A stretch of DNA of 64,000 bases from Hydrogenophaga aromaticivorans (GCF_013387465.1 NZ_VYGV01000028.1:363743-427742); one strand, 5' to 3'; positions 10,324 to 18,550 are shown, counted from the stretch's first letter. The notes: a model not told the origin generated them from the sequence alone. Translations and numbers: made by a program.

Positions 10324-10694
10324 GCCAGAAAATACTGATCGCAGACGACGAACCGAACATCCTCATTTCGCTGGAGTTCCTCATGAAGCGCGAAGGCTTC
10401 GAGGTGGTGCTGGCGCGCGATGGCCAGGAAGCGATGGATGCGATTGCCCGCGAGCGCCCGGCCCTCGTGTTGCTCGACGTGATGATGCCGATCAAGACCG
10501 GCTTTGATGTCTGCTGCGAAGTCCGTGCCAATGAAAACCTGCGCGACATCCGCATCCTCCTGCTCACGGCCAAAGGCCGCGACACCGACGTGGCCAAGGG
10601 CCTGGCGCTGGGCGCCAACGCTTACATGACCAAGCCGTTTTCGACCAAGGAACTGGTCCAGAAGGTGCGCGAGCTGCTGGGTGCGGCTTCATGA
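10320..10694 (+). CDS. Receiver-only response regulator
   Basis: A 124-residue CheY-like domain with all conserved residues: acidic pair D9/D10, phospho-acceptor D53 in LVLLDVMMP, T83 and K105 (TKP). There is no output domain, so it must act by protein contact. The ATG overlaps the stop of the symporter-kinase gene, and its own stop overlaps the start of the exonuclease-fusion gene (10691) by 4 bp. The three proteins are therefore probably made together, and the degenerate kinase/exonuclease is a plausible downstream partner. This differs from CbrB, which carries a sigma-54 AAA+ domain. Confidence 0.92.
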   Translation: MSQKILIADDEPNILISLEFLMKREGFEVVLARDGQEAMDAIARERPALVLLDVMMPIKTGFDVCCEVRANENLRDIRILLLTAKGRDTDVAKGLALGANAYMTKPFSTKELVQKVRELLGAAS

Positions 10695-12892
10695 GCGGGC
10701 AGCAGAAGACCGACCGCCGCCTGTGGTGGCTGCTGGTCGTGGCGGCCGTGGTGTCGGTGGCCTGGTTGCTGGCAACGTTTGGCCTGCTCGGTTCGACCCT
10801 GGAGCCGGACGACCGGGCGACCGTCTGGGGCCTGCTGGGGGACCGCCTGATGCTGATCTCCCTGACGTGGGGCGCCGGCATGGCGGCCATTGCCTGGGGT
10901 CTGAAGCGCTGGTTCGACCACTGGGTCACGCCTTCGGTGCAACTGGCCGAAGAAGCGCAGGTGCTTCTGCGCACCGACGTCGTGCGCGAACTCACGCCCA
11001 AGGGCAATGTTGAGACCAAGGTGCTGGTGGGGCTGTTCAACCAGCTGGTGGGGCAACGCGAAGACCTGCGGCGCGAGATGGACGCCAAGGTGCATGAGGC
11101 GGCGCAAGGCATCGAGCAGGAAAAGTCGCGTCTGGCCGCGCTCATGTCCGAGCTCACGCAAAGCGTCGTGGTCTGCAACCTCGACGGCCGCATCATTCTG
11201 TACAACAACCGCGCGCGCATGCAGTTCCGCGCGCTCTCGCAGGCGCCCGGCGTGGCCGGTGGCGCCGAACTGATCGGTCTCGGTCGCTCGATCTACAGCG
11301 TGTTCGACCGCAAGCTGGTGGCCCACGCACTGGAGAACATCCAGCAGCGCATGCTGCGTGGCGCCGGCCAGCCGTCGGCCCAGTTCGTGACCACCACGGC
11401 GGCCGGTCAGCTGCTGCGGGTGCAGATGGCGCCGGTGCGTTCGGCCCAGGCCCAGGCGGCCGAGTCGCCGGCCGACCGCATCGAACTCAGCGGCTTCGTG
11501 CTGATGCTGGACAACATCACGCGCGACTACGAGGCCGAGTCGGCCAAAGACCAGGTGCTGCACTCGCTCACCGAGGGCAGCCGTTCTGCACTGGCCAACA
11601 TGCAGGCCGCGATCGACATGCTCGACTACCCCGATCTGGAACCCGCCATGCGCGAGCGCTTCCTGGGGGTCATCCGCGAAGAGACGCGCACGCTCAGCCA
11701 GCGCATCGGGGCGCTGGAAGCGGGCTCGGCCGACAGCCTCAAGACCCGCTGGCCGCTGGAAGACATGCTGGGCGCCGATCTTGTGAACGCAGCGCTGCGC
11801 CGCATTGAGGTGGTGACCGGCCTGCCGGCTTCGACGGTGGACGTGGACAGCGCTCTGTGGCTCAAGGTGGAGAGCTTTTCGATGCTGCAGGCGCTGGTGT
11901 ACCTGACCGGCCGCCTGGCCGATGAGTTCGAGGTGCGTTTCGTGCAGCTGCGCCTGGCGCCTGCGGCGGGCAGCCCTGGCAAGGCCCAGCTGGACCTCAT
12001 ATGGTCCGGCCAGGCGATGAGCACCGAGACGGTGATGAGCTGGGAAATGGACCCGATGAAGGTGGGGCATGAAACCACGCGCCTGACCGTGCGTGACGTG
12101 GTCGAGCGCCATGGCGGCGCTTTCTGGTTCGAGCGCGAACGCGTGCGCCACCAGGCTTTCTTCCGCTTCCTGCTCCCGCTGGCCAACCCGCAGGAGCAGG
12201 TGGACGCCGCCGCCTTCCTCAAGAGCGAGAGCCGTCCCGAGTACTACGACTTCGACCTGTTCAAGACCACCGAACAGACGCGCACGCTGGACGATCGCAA
12301 GCTCGCCGATCTGGTCTACACGGTGTTCGACACCGAGACCACCGGGCTCAATCCGTCGCAGGGCGACGAGATCATCCAGATCGGTGCGGCGCGCATCGTC
12401 AACAACAAGCTGCTGCGCCAGGAGTGTTTCGAACAGCTGGTGGACCCGAAGCGCCCGATCCCTGCGGCGTCGATTCCCATCCACGGCATCCAGCCCGAGA
12501 TGGTGGTGGGGCAGCCGACCATCGACCAGGTGCTGCCGGCCTTCCATGCCTTCGCGCAGGACACCGTGCTGGTGGCGCACAACGCCGCGTTCGACATGCG
12601 TTTCCTGCAACTCAAGGAGGCGCAGACCGGTGTGGTCTTCGACCACCCGGTGCTGGACACGCTGCTGCTCTCCGCGCTGATCCATCCCAACCAGGACTCG
12701 CACCGGCTGGAGGCCTTGGCCGAGCGCTTCAACGTCACCGTCATCGGGCGCCACACCGCACTGGGCGACGCCATGGTCACCGCCGAGGTGTTTGTGAAAC
12801 TGATTCCGATGCTGGCCGAAAAGGGGATCCACACGCTGGGCGAGGCGCGGGAAGCGGCGCAGAAGACGTACTACGCCCGAATCAAGTATTGA
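10691..12892 (+). CDS. Membrane-anchored degenerate kinase fused to a DnaQ-like 3'-5' exonuclease
   Basis: A 733-residue protein with two N-terminal transmembrane helices (about 11-33 and 50-70), a HAMP-like linker, and a PAS-like domain (about 145-270, with LMSELTQSVVVCNLDGRII). A dimerisation/ATPase-like region follows (about 280-500), resembling a histidine kinase but lacking the phospho-acceptor His (SLTEGSRSALANM in place of an HELRTPL-type motif) and clear N/G boxes. The C-terminal DEDDh exonuclease (about 540-715) has D547 and E549 in VFDTETTGL, the Asp in HNAAFDMRFL, and H688/D693 in HTALGDA. It is often annotated as DNA polymerase III epsilon, but it lacks the usual context and has a membrane sensor front end. 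Its nucleic-acid or nucleotide substrate is unknown. The stop lies exactly at an inverted-repeat element. Confidence 0.88.
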   Translation: MSGQQKTDRRLWWLLVVAAVVSVAWLLATFGLLGSTLEPDDRATVWGLLGDRLMLISLTWGAGMAAIAWGLKRWFDHWVTPSVQLAEEAQVLLRTDVVRELTPKGNVETKVLVGLFNQLVGQREDLRREMDAKVHEAAQGIEQEKSRLAALMSELTQSVVVCNLDGRIILYNNRARMQFRALSQAPGVAGGAELIGLGRSIYSVFDRKLVAHALENIQQRMLRGAGQPSAQFVTTTAAGQLLRVQMAPVRSAQAQAAESPADRIELSGFVLMLDNITRDYEAESAKDQVLHSLTEGSRSALANMQAAIDMLDYPDLEPAMRERFLGVIREETRTLSQRIGALEAGSADSLKTRWPLEDMLGADLVNAALRRIEVVTGLPASTVDVDSALWLKVESFSMLQALVYLTGRLADEFEVRFVQLRLAPAAGSPGKAQLDLIWSGQAMSTETVMSWEMDPMKVGHETTRLTVRDVVERHGGAFWFERERVRHQAFFRFLLPLANPQEQVDAAAFLKSESRPEYYDFDLFKTTEQTRTLDDRKLADLVYTVFDTETTGLNPSQGDEIIQIGAARIVNNKLLRQECFEQLVDPKRPIPAASIPIHGIQPEMVVGQPTIDQVLPAFHAFAQDTVLVAHNAAFDMRFLQLKEAQTGVVFDHPVLDTLLLSALIHPNQDSHRLEALAERFNVTVIGRHTALGDAMVTAEVFVKLIPMLAEKGIHTLGEAREAAQKTYYARIKY

Positions 12893-13109
12893 CCCCCCGC
12901 GCCGCGCCCGGAGGGCGCGTCACCCCTCAGGGGGCGGCACTGGCGGCCCGGCGAAGCCGGTTCCGCGGTGCCCTGGGATCAACTCCCACTCGCATCACCC
13001 AGTACCTCTCCGGAGCGCGTGCCTTGACCCAGGATGCGGTGGAACCGGCTTTGCCGGGCCACTCGCATCGCACCCTGGGGGGTGACAGCCGCAGGCCGGC
13101 GCGGGGGGT
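12892..13109. repeat. Large imperfect inverted repeat filling a convergent gene gap
   Basis: Two arms of about 95 bp face each other. The outermost 13 bp are perfect (ACCCCCCGCGCCG at 12892-12904 against its complement at 13097-13109). Each arm also carries the module GGAACCGGCTTyGCCGGGCC (complement at 12945-12964, forward copy within 13039-13062). The arms begin at the stop codons of the two convergent genes. A further copy of the inner module is at 52657-52680, so this is a dispersed family. It may act as a bidirectional terminator or mRNA 3'-end stabiliser. Confidence 0.75.
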
Positions 13110-13110
13110 A

Positions 13111-14967
13111 TCACATCTTGTAGCGCTGGCCCAGCACGCTTTGCAGTGACTGGACCACGGTGAAGGCGTCCTTGAGCTGGGAGCGTTCGAAATTGGAGAT
13201 GTCGTCCGGATTCAGGTAGTTGTCCGGGGCCAGACCGGCGGCGATCTGGCGGGCCTGGTGCTGGATGCGGGTGAAGGCCAGAAACTCCAGCGCATCACGC
13301 AGGTCGCGGGCGCTCTGTTCGCTGATGGAACCGCCCGCTGCGGCGCCCAGCAGCCGGTCGTGGGTGTTCACGGCATCGTCGCCGCCGGCCAGCGCGTACA
13401 CGCGGGCCAGATCGACGATGGGCACCACGCCGGTGTGCTTGAGGTCGATGGTGCCCTTGTGCTCACCGCTGCGGATGCTGGAGATGCCCTTGAACATGCC
13501 CAGCGGCGGTTGGTGCGTGAGCGCGTTGCCCACCATGAGGGCCAGAAAGATGCTGTTGCCCCTGGTGCGTTCGAGCACCTCGCGGCGCAGTCCGTCGAGC
13601 AACTGGTTGTTGCCGTGCACGGCGCGCAGGTCGAAGAACACACAGGTCAGCATCAGTGATTTCGGATCGGGCTGACCGGTCCAGCGTGCAAAGTACTCGG
13701 CCCAGCGCCGCCGTGGCTGGCGCCAGGTGTCGGTCATGGCCATCATTTCACCGGGGCAGTAGACGTAACCGCAGGCGTCCAGCCCGTCGCAGACGAACTG
13801 GGCCAGGGCCTTGAAGTAGGCGCCGTGTTGCGCTTCGTCGTAGCTGTCGTCCAGCACCATGCAGTTGTCCTGGTCGGACTTGGCGGTCTGTTCGCTGCGC
13901 GCCTGGGAACCGGCGGCGACCCACACGTAGTCCACCGGCGCCGGGCCGAAGCGGGCTTCGCCGAGTTGCAGCAACCGGCTGGTGATGGCGTCGGTGATGG
14001 CGGTGATGATGTGGCCGGTGCTGTAGGCCGAAGCCTGGGCCGATGCCAGGCTCTGCTGCAGTCGCTTGATCTTGGTGCTGGCCTGCTGCAGGCCCTCGAC
14101 GCTGCCTTGTTTGTAGATATCACCCGCGAGGTACACGGCCGAGGTGCTGTGCTGCTCGGTCAGGTCGGTGGCGGTGATCATGCCGGCGATGCGCTGGCCG
14201 TCGAGCACGGGCACGTGGTGGATGTTGTGGCGGGCCATGAGCAGCAAGGCATCAAAGGCCGGGTTCTGCACGTCGATGGTCATGGGCGCGAGCGTGGCGA
14301 TGTCCATGATCGAGCGCCCGGTGTCCATGCCGGCGGCAATGACCCGGTTGCGCAGGTCGCGGTCGGTGATCAGGCCAAAAAGGTGGTCCTGCTCCACGAT
14401 CAGCACCGAGGACACGCGCTTTTCGCTCATGACCTGCGCCGCCTCGCGGATGCTGGTTTGTGGGGGCAAGGTGATGGGTGCCCGCTTGATCAGCGCGCGC
14501 ACCGGGGTGGTCATCAGGTTGAGCGCGGGGTCGGTCTCGATGCCGGCGCTGGCCAGGGCGTTGCGTGGGAGGCGATTCCCCTGGGGCAGGAAATAGGCGA
14601 GGGCAGGGGCCTCCTGGCGCAAGGCATTCAGGGTGGCGTGGTCGAGTTGCGCGACGCGGCAGGCGCCCAGGGCCACCGCGGCGCAAGCCATCAGGTCACC
14701 GCCCTGGTCCAGACCAAAGAACTCACCCGCCTGCAAGGTGAGCAGCGCATGGTCATCGGCATCCTGCAGCTCCACGGTGCCGTCCATGAGCCAGTACAGA
14801 TGGGACGCGAACGTTTCGCCATCGGCCAGGCGCACGCCGGCCTCGTACTCCTGAACCATCAAGGCTTTGGCCAACGAGGCCTGGGCACTGGCGGGCAAGC
14901 GGCCGAACACCCGATGGTCCCGGATGGCGGCGGTGAGGGAGGGGGTTTTGCTGGCGGATGCGCTCAT
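13111..14967 (-). CDS. cNMP-binding/CBS/DUF294 putative nucleotidyltransferase
   Basis: A 618-residue soluble protein. It has a cyclic-nucleotide-binding-like fold (about 18-125), two CBS domains (about 155-275, with ITDRDLRNRVI and MITATDLTEQ), a nucleotidyltransferase domain (DUF294) with G353-S354 and the metal site S364-D365-Q366-D367-N368, and a C-terminal DUF294_C helical region (about 460-618). The NTase motif has the form seen in GlnD-type uridylyltransferases, suggesting transfer of a nucleotide to a protein controlled by cNMP and adenylate ligands. The actual reaction is unproven. In several proteobacteria, genes of this family neighbour DUF4212-SSS permeases and a DnaQ-like exonuclease, as here. 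It is convergent with the exonuclease fusion and divergent from the 15136-18403 operon. Confidence 0.9.
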   Translation of the reverse strand: MSASASKTPSLTAAIRDHRVFGRLPASAQASLAKALMVQEYEAGVRLADGETFASHLYWLMDGTVELQDADDHALLTLQAGEFFGLDQGGDLMACAAVALGACRVAQLDHATLNALRQEAPALAYFLPQGNRLPRNALASAGIETDPALNLMTTPVRALIKRAPITLPPQTSIREAAQVMSEKRVSSVLIVEQDHLFGLITDRDLRNRVIAAGMDTGRSIMDIATLAPMTIDVQNPAFDALLLMARHNIHHVPVLDGQRIAGMITATDLTEQHSTSAVYLAGDIYKQGSVEGLQQASTKIKRLQQSLASAQASAYSTGHIITAITDAITSRLLQLGEARFGPAPVDYVWVAAGSQARSEQTAKSDQDNCMVLDDSYDEAQHGAYFKALAQFVCDGLDACGYVYCPGEMMAMTDTWRQPRRRWAEYFARWTGQPDPKSLMLTCVFFDLRAVHGNNQLLDGLRREVLERTRGNSIFLALMVGNALTHQPPLGMFKGISSIRSGEHKGTIDLKHTGVVPIVDLARVYALAGGDDAVNTHDRLLGAAAGGSISEQSARDLRDALEFLAFTRIQHQARQIAAGLAPDNYLNPDDISNFERSQLKDAFTVVQSLQSVLGQRYKM

Positions 14968-15135
14968 GTCCTGGACCTGTTGGGATGCTTGCCGGACATG
15001 CTACACCCCGGGAGAAGGGGGTATTGCGGGTATACCCTGTTGGCGTTTGACCTGTGTCAGACGCGATGTCGGCGCTTCTGTAAGAACTTGGTAAGCTCGA
15101 AATCCAGAATGGCGCCACCTTGTCCTGAGCCCTCC

Positions 15136-15432
15136 ATGTTGATCCTCCTCTCTGCCGTCAAACTCGTCGCCGAAATCGCCCTGCTGGCGTTGTTCGGGCA
15201 ATGGGTGCTGGGCTTGCTGGCGGGCCAGCGCCGTGCGCAGAATTTCTTCTACCAGCTGCTGCAACAGATCGCCCGACCGTTTGTTCAGCTGGCGGGCTGG
15301 GTGACACCCCGGGTGGTGCTCGAACGCCATCGGCCACTGGTGGCTTTCCTGATCCTGGGTTTTGTCTGGCTCGCGGCCACCGCGGCCAAGATTGCCCATT
15401 GCCTTGAGATCGGGGTGCAGTTGTGTCGATGA
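15136..15432 (+). CDS. Small membrane protein of unknown function
   Basis: A 98-residue protein with an N-terminal hydrophobic helix (about 2-26) and a second one (about 68-88), separated by a basic, amphipathic middle (GQRRAQNFFYQLLQQIARPFV). The ATG at 15136 is the only start that avoids reading antisense through the DUF294 gene. Its TGA overlaps the ATG of the TPR gene (ATGA), and the DUF4212-SSS pair follows, so it heads a four-gene operon. No named family is recognised; the position suggests a role with the symporter. Confidence 0.7.
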   Translation: MLILLSAVKLVAEIALLALFGQWVLGLLAGQRRAQNFFYQLLQQIARPFVQLAGWVTPRVVLERHRPLVAFLILGFVWLAATAAKIAHCLEIGVQLCR

Positions 15433-16004
15433 CCGAGCGCATGAGCGTCACGCTGGAACGCGCTCGGGTCCGGCTGCTGCTGATGTTCGGACTGGAGCGG
15501 CAGGCGCTGGCGCGGGTCCTGCACCGCCTTGAGGCCCACCCCTTCGACGCGTTTTCACTCGCCACGGGCGCACACCTTCACGCCTGCCTGGGTGACCCAA
15601 CAGCGGCGCGGCGCTTGCTGGAGCGGCTGGTCCGGCAGCACCCTGAGCGGGCGGACGGCTGGTTCAATCTGGGCTACGTGTGCGAATCGCTGGGCCTGCT
15701 GGCCGCGTCCGAGGCAGCGTTCCGCCGTGCGATCGCCATCGATCCCCGGCTGGACCGGGCGTGGTACGGCCTGTCGCTCAGCCTCATCGCCCAGCAGCGC
15801 CTGGATGAAGCCCTGCAGGCGCTGCGCAAGAACACCGAACTGCAGCCCATGAGCCCATATGGGTGGTACCAGATGGCCCGGGTGCAGGTGGATCGGCAGG
15901 CGCCCGATGAGGCCGAAAAAATCATTCACCACCTGCGTGGGTTCGAGCCGCGTGTGGCGGCCCAGCTGGAGCGCGAGACCGGTCTGGGGACCGCCCGGGC
16001 CTGA
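15429..16004 (+). CDS. Tetratricopeptide-repeat protein
   Basis: A 191-residue helical protein with at least three TPR units (about 62-160), including DGWFNLGYVCESLGLLAAS and AWYGLSLSLIAQQRLDEAL with the usual Gly/Ala/Pro spacing. It has no signal peptide. The ATG at 15429 overlaps the upstream TGA; a GTG six bases earlier is a possible alternative. TPR proteins act as interaction scaffolds. In this operon it may bridge the symporter and the signalling proteins, but this is inference. The DUF4212 gene starts 17 bp after its stop. Confidence 0.82.
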   Translation: MTERMSVTLERARVRLLLMFGLERQALARVLHRLEAHPFDAFSLATGAHLHACLGDPTAARRLLERLVRQHPERADGWFNLGYVCESLGLLAASEAAFRRAIAIDPRLDRAWYGLSLSLIAQQRLDEALQALRKNTELQPMSPYGWYQMARVQVDRQAPDEAEKIIHHLRGFEPRVAAQLERETGLGTARA

Positions 16005-16021
16005 CACCGGCGAAGAAACCA

Positions 16022-16291
16022 ATGGATCACATGGAACCCACCGACAACCACCGCCGCTACTGGCGGAAAAACCTGAACATCACGGCCGTCTTGCTGGCGA
16101 TCTGGTTTGTGGTGACTTTTGTGGTGAGCTACTTCGCCCGCGACCTGAACTTCAACTTCTTCGGCTGGCCTTTCAGCTTCTGGGTGGGGGCGCAGGGCGC
16201 CCTGGTGGTGTACTGCCTCATCATCGGGTTCTACGCCTGGTACATGAACCGGCTCGACATCCAGCACGGGGTGGATGAGGATGGGCCATAA
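16022..16291 (+). CDS. DUF4212 sodium:solute symporter small subunit (second copy)
   Basis: An 89-residue protein with a charged N-terminus (HRRYWRKNLNI) and two transmembrane helices (about 21-43 and 55-77) around GWPFSFWVGAQGALVVY, the DUF4212 pattern. It is clearly related to the 960-1226 protein: YW near the start, the PLGFW/PFSFW loop, and an M-x-x-LD segment near the C-terminus. The large subunit begins 3 bp after its stop. The ATG at 16022 is followed by a second in-frame ATG at 16031; either could be used. Confidence 0.88.
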   Translation: MDHMEPTDNHRRYWRKNLNITAVLLAIWFVVTFVVSYFARDLNFNFFGWPFSFWVGAQGALVVYCLIIGFYAWYMNRLDIQHGVDEDGP

Positions 16292-16294
16292 ACC

Positions 16295-18403
16295 ATGACA
16301 GGTCGACCCGAATCCCGGCGCAGCGCCAGCGACATCGCCGCCAGCAAGGCGTTCAAGCAGCAGCTCGACAAGGTGTACCTCTGGTACACCGGGGGCTTCG
16401 CCCTGTTTGTGGTCAGCCTGGCCGTGGCGGAGCAGATGGGCCTGCCGCGCGACTGGATAGGCTTCATCTTCCTGCTCGCCACGATCGGTCTCTACGCGGG
16501 CATCGGCATCATGAGCCGCACGACGGACGCCACCGAGTACTACGTCGCCGGCCGCCGGGTGCCCGCCGTCTACAACGGCATGGCCACCGGCGCGGACTGG
16601 ATGTCGGCCGCGTCGTTCATCGGCATGGCCGGCACCGTGTACCTCACGGGCTACAGCGGCCTGGCGTTCATCATGGGCTGGACCGGCGGCTATTGCCTGG
16701 TGGCCCTGCTGCTGGCGCCTTATCTGCGCAAGTTCGGCCAGTTCACCATCCCGGATTTCCTCGGGGAGCGCTATGGCGGCAACCTGCCGCGCCTGCTCGG
16801 GATTGCTGCGGCCATCCTGTGTTCGTTCACCTATGTGGTGGCCCAGATATCGGGCGTGGGTCTGATCACCTCGCGCCTGACCGGCGTGGCTTTCGAGCTC
16901 GGCATCTTCCTCGGACTGGGCGGCATCTTGGTGTGCTCCTTCCTGGGCGGCATGCGTGCCGTGACCTGGACCCAGGTGGCGCAATACATCGTGCTGATCG
17001 TGGCCTACATGCTGCCGGTGGTGTGGCTGTCGGTCAAACAGACCGGGGTTCCGGTGCCTCAGGCCATCTACGGGTTTCAGCTGGAAAAGGTGACGGCCAA
17101 GGAAAAGCTGCTCGCGAACGACCCCAAAGAGCTGGAGGTGCGTGAGATCTACAAAGCCCGTTCGATCGAACTCGCCGCCAAGCTGGAAAACCCCGCGGCA
17201 GCCCTGGTGGCGGCCAAGGCGGCTGCTGAAGCGAAGCTCGCCGGATTGCGCACGGCGAATGCGCCGTCGTCGCAGATATCGGCTGCCGAAAAGGCCTTGT
17301 CTGCCTTGCCGCGGGATGCCGCTTCGGCCCGGGTCACCTGGTCCCGTGCCAAGGCCGAGGCCGACACCAAGTCGCTGCCGCTCAACGGCATGCCGGCGCA
17401 CGCGGCCCAGTTTGCCGGGGATCCTGACGGGGACGCCGAGGCCCGGAAGACCTACGACGACTCGCGCCGCAACTTCCTGGCGCTGATCTTCTGCCTCATG
17501 GTGGGCACCGCAGCGCTGCCCCACATCCTGATGCGCTACTACACGGTGCCCAGCGTGAAGGAGGCCCGGCAATCGGTGACCTGGTCGCTGTTTTTCATCT
17601 TCCTGCTGTACTTCACCGCGCCGGCGCTGGCTGTGCTGGTGAAGTTCGAGGTGTTCCACGTGCTCATCGGCACCCCGTTCGACCATTTGCCCCAGTGGGT
17701 TTCCGCGTGGAACAAGGTCGATCCTTCGCTGCTGTCAGTGACCGATATCAACAACGACGGGTTGCTGCAGCTCAATGAGATGTCCATCGGTGGCGACATC
17801 ATCGTGCTGGCCACAGCAGAGATTGGCGGCTTGCCCTATGTGATCTCCGGTCTGGTGGCCGCCGGGGGGCTGGCCGCGGCGCTGTCCACCGCCGACGGGC
17901 TGTTGCTGACGATTGCCAACGCGCTGTCTCACGACCTGTACTACAAGATGATCGATCCCAACGCGTCCACCGCGCGCCGGGTCACCATCTCCAAGGTGCT
18001 GCTGCTCATGGTGGCCCTGGTGGCGGCGTATGTGGCGGCGCAGAAGCCGGCCGACATCCTGTTCCTTGTCTCGGCCGCGTTTTCCTTCGCGGCGGCGGCG
18101 TTCTTCCCGGCGCTCGTGCTGGGCATTTTCTGGAAACGCGCCACCGGCATCGCCGCGGCTCTGGGCATGATCGCGGGTCTGGGCGTCACCTTCTACTACA
18201 TGGTGACCACGCAGCCGTGGTTGCGCGATGTGTTTGGGGTCACCTCGCCGGTGGAGCTCTGGTTCGGCATCCTGCCGATTTCTGCCGGCATTTTTGGTGT
18301 TCCCCTTGGCTTCGCCGTGATCATTCTGGTGAGCCTGGTCACGCCGCCGCCGAGTCGCGATGTGCAGGATCTGGTGGAGCACCTTCGCTACCCCCGGCGC
18401 TAG
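16295..18403 (+). CDS. Sodium:solute symporter with coiled-coil insert and EF-hand loop
   Basis: A 702-residue SSS permease, about 100 residues longer than the 1242 paralogue. It shares TEYYVAGRRVPAVYNGMATG, DWMSAASFIGMAG and the Na2-site helix AAALSTADGLLL. An insert at about 250-390, rich in Ala, Lys and Glu (EKVTAKEKLL through ARKTYDDSRR), is predicted to be a long helical hairpin outside the membrane. Before the helix DIIVLATAEI lies a complete EF-hand loop, D484-I-N486-N-D488-G489-L-L491-Q-L-N-E495, with all calcium ligands in place. Both extras lie in loops that should face the periplasm by SSS topology. Substrate is unknown; the DUF4212 subunit is directly upstream. Confidence 0.88.
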   Translation: MTGRPESRRSASDIAASKAFKQQLDKVYLWYTGGFALFVVSLAVAEQMGLPRDWIGFIFLLATIGLYAGIGIMSRTTDATEYYVAGRRVPAVYNGMATGADWMSAASFIGMAGTVYLTGYSGLAFIMGWTGGYCLVALLLAPYLRKFGQFTIPDFLGERYGGNLPRLLGIAAAILCSFTYVVAQISGVGLITSRLTGVAFELGIFLGLGGILVCSFLGGMRAVTWTQVAQYIVLIVAYMLPVVWLSVKQTGVPVPQAIYGFQLEKVTAKEKLLANDPKELEVREIYKARSIELAAKLENPAAALVAAKAAAEAKLAGLRTANAPSSQISAAEKALSALPRDAASARVTWSRAKAEADTKSLPLNGMPAHAAQFAGDPDGDAEARKTYDDSRRNFLALIFCLMVGTAALPHILMRYYTVPSVKEARQSVTWSLFFIFLLYFTAPALAVLVKFEVFHVLIGTPFDHLPQWVSAWNKVDPSLLSVTDINNDGLLQLNEMSIGGDIIVLATAEIGGLPYVISGLVAAGGLAAALSTADGLLLTIANALSHDLYYKMIDPNASTARRVTISKVLLLMVALVAAYVAAQKPADILFLVSAAFSFAAAAFFPALVLGIFWKRATGIAAALGMIAGLGVTFYYMVTTQPWLRDVFGVTSPVELWFGILPISAGIFGVPLGFAVIILVSLVTPPPSRDVQDLVEHLRYPRR

Positions 18404-18453
18404 GCTCCGGCGTCATAGCCCAGCTTCCATCCGTTCGATCAAGCCAAGCCTGT

Positions 18454-18483
18454 TTTACAGACAGCCCGGAACTTTGCTATAAT
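18454..18483 (+). promoter_or_regulatory. Strong sigma-70 promoter of the rpsF operon
   Basis: -35 TTTACA (18454-18459), 18-bp spacer, extended -10 TGC-TATAAT (hexamer at 18478-18483). Transcription from about 18490 would give a leader of roughly 60 nt before rpsF. Confidence 0.8.
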
Positions 18484-18550
18484 CGCGGGCTTGCCTTGCT
18501 GCACCCCAAACAGACGCTGGGGGCGGCTTTTTTATCCAAAAGGAGAGTCT

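Noticed and set aside
10622..12832. 736-codon minus-strand frame opposite the exonuclease fusion
   Set aside because: Compositionally an antisense shadow; the + strand has clear conserved motifs.
10691..12892. Annotation as DNA polymerase III epsilon subunit
   Set aside because: Only the last 190 residues match; the membrane sensor front end and context point to another role.
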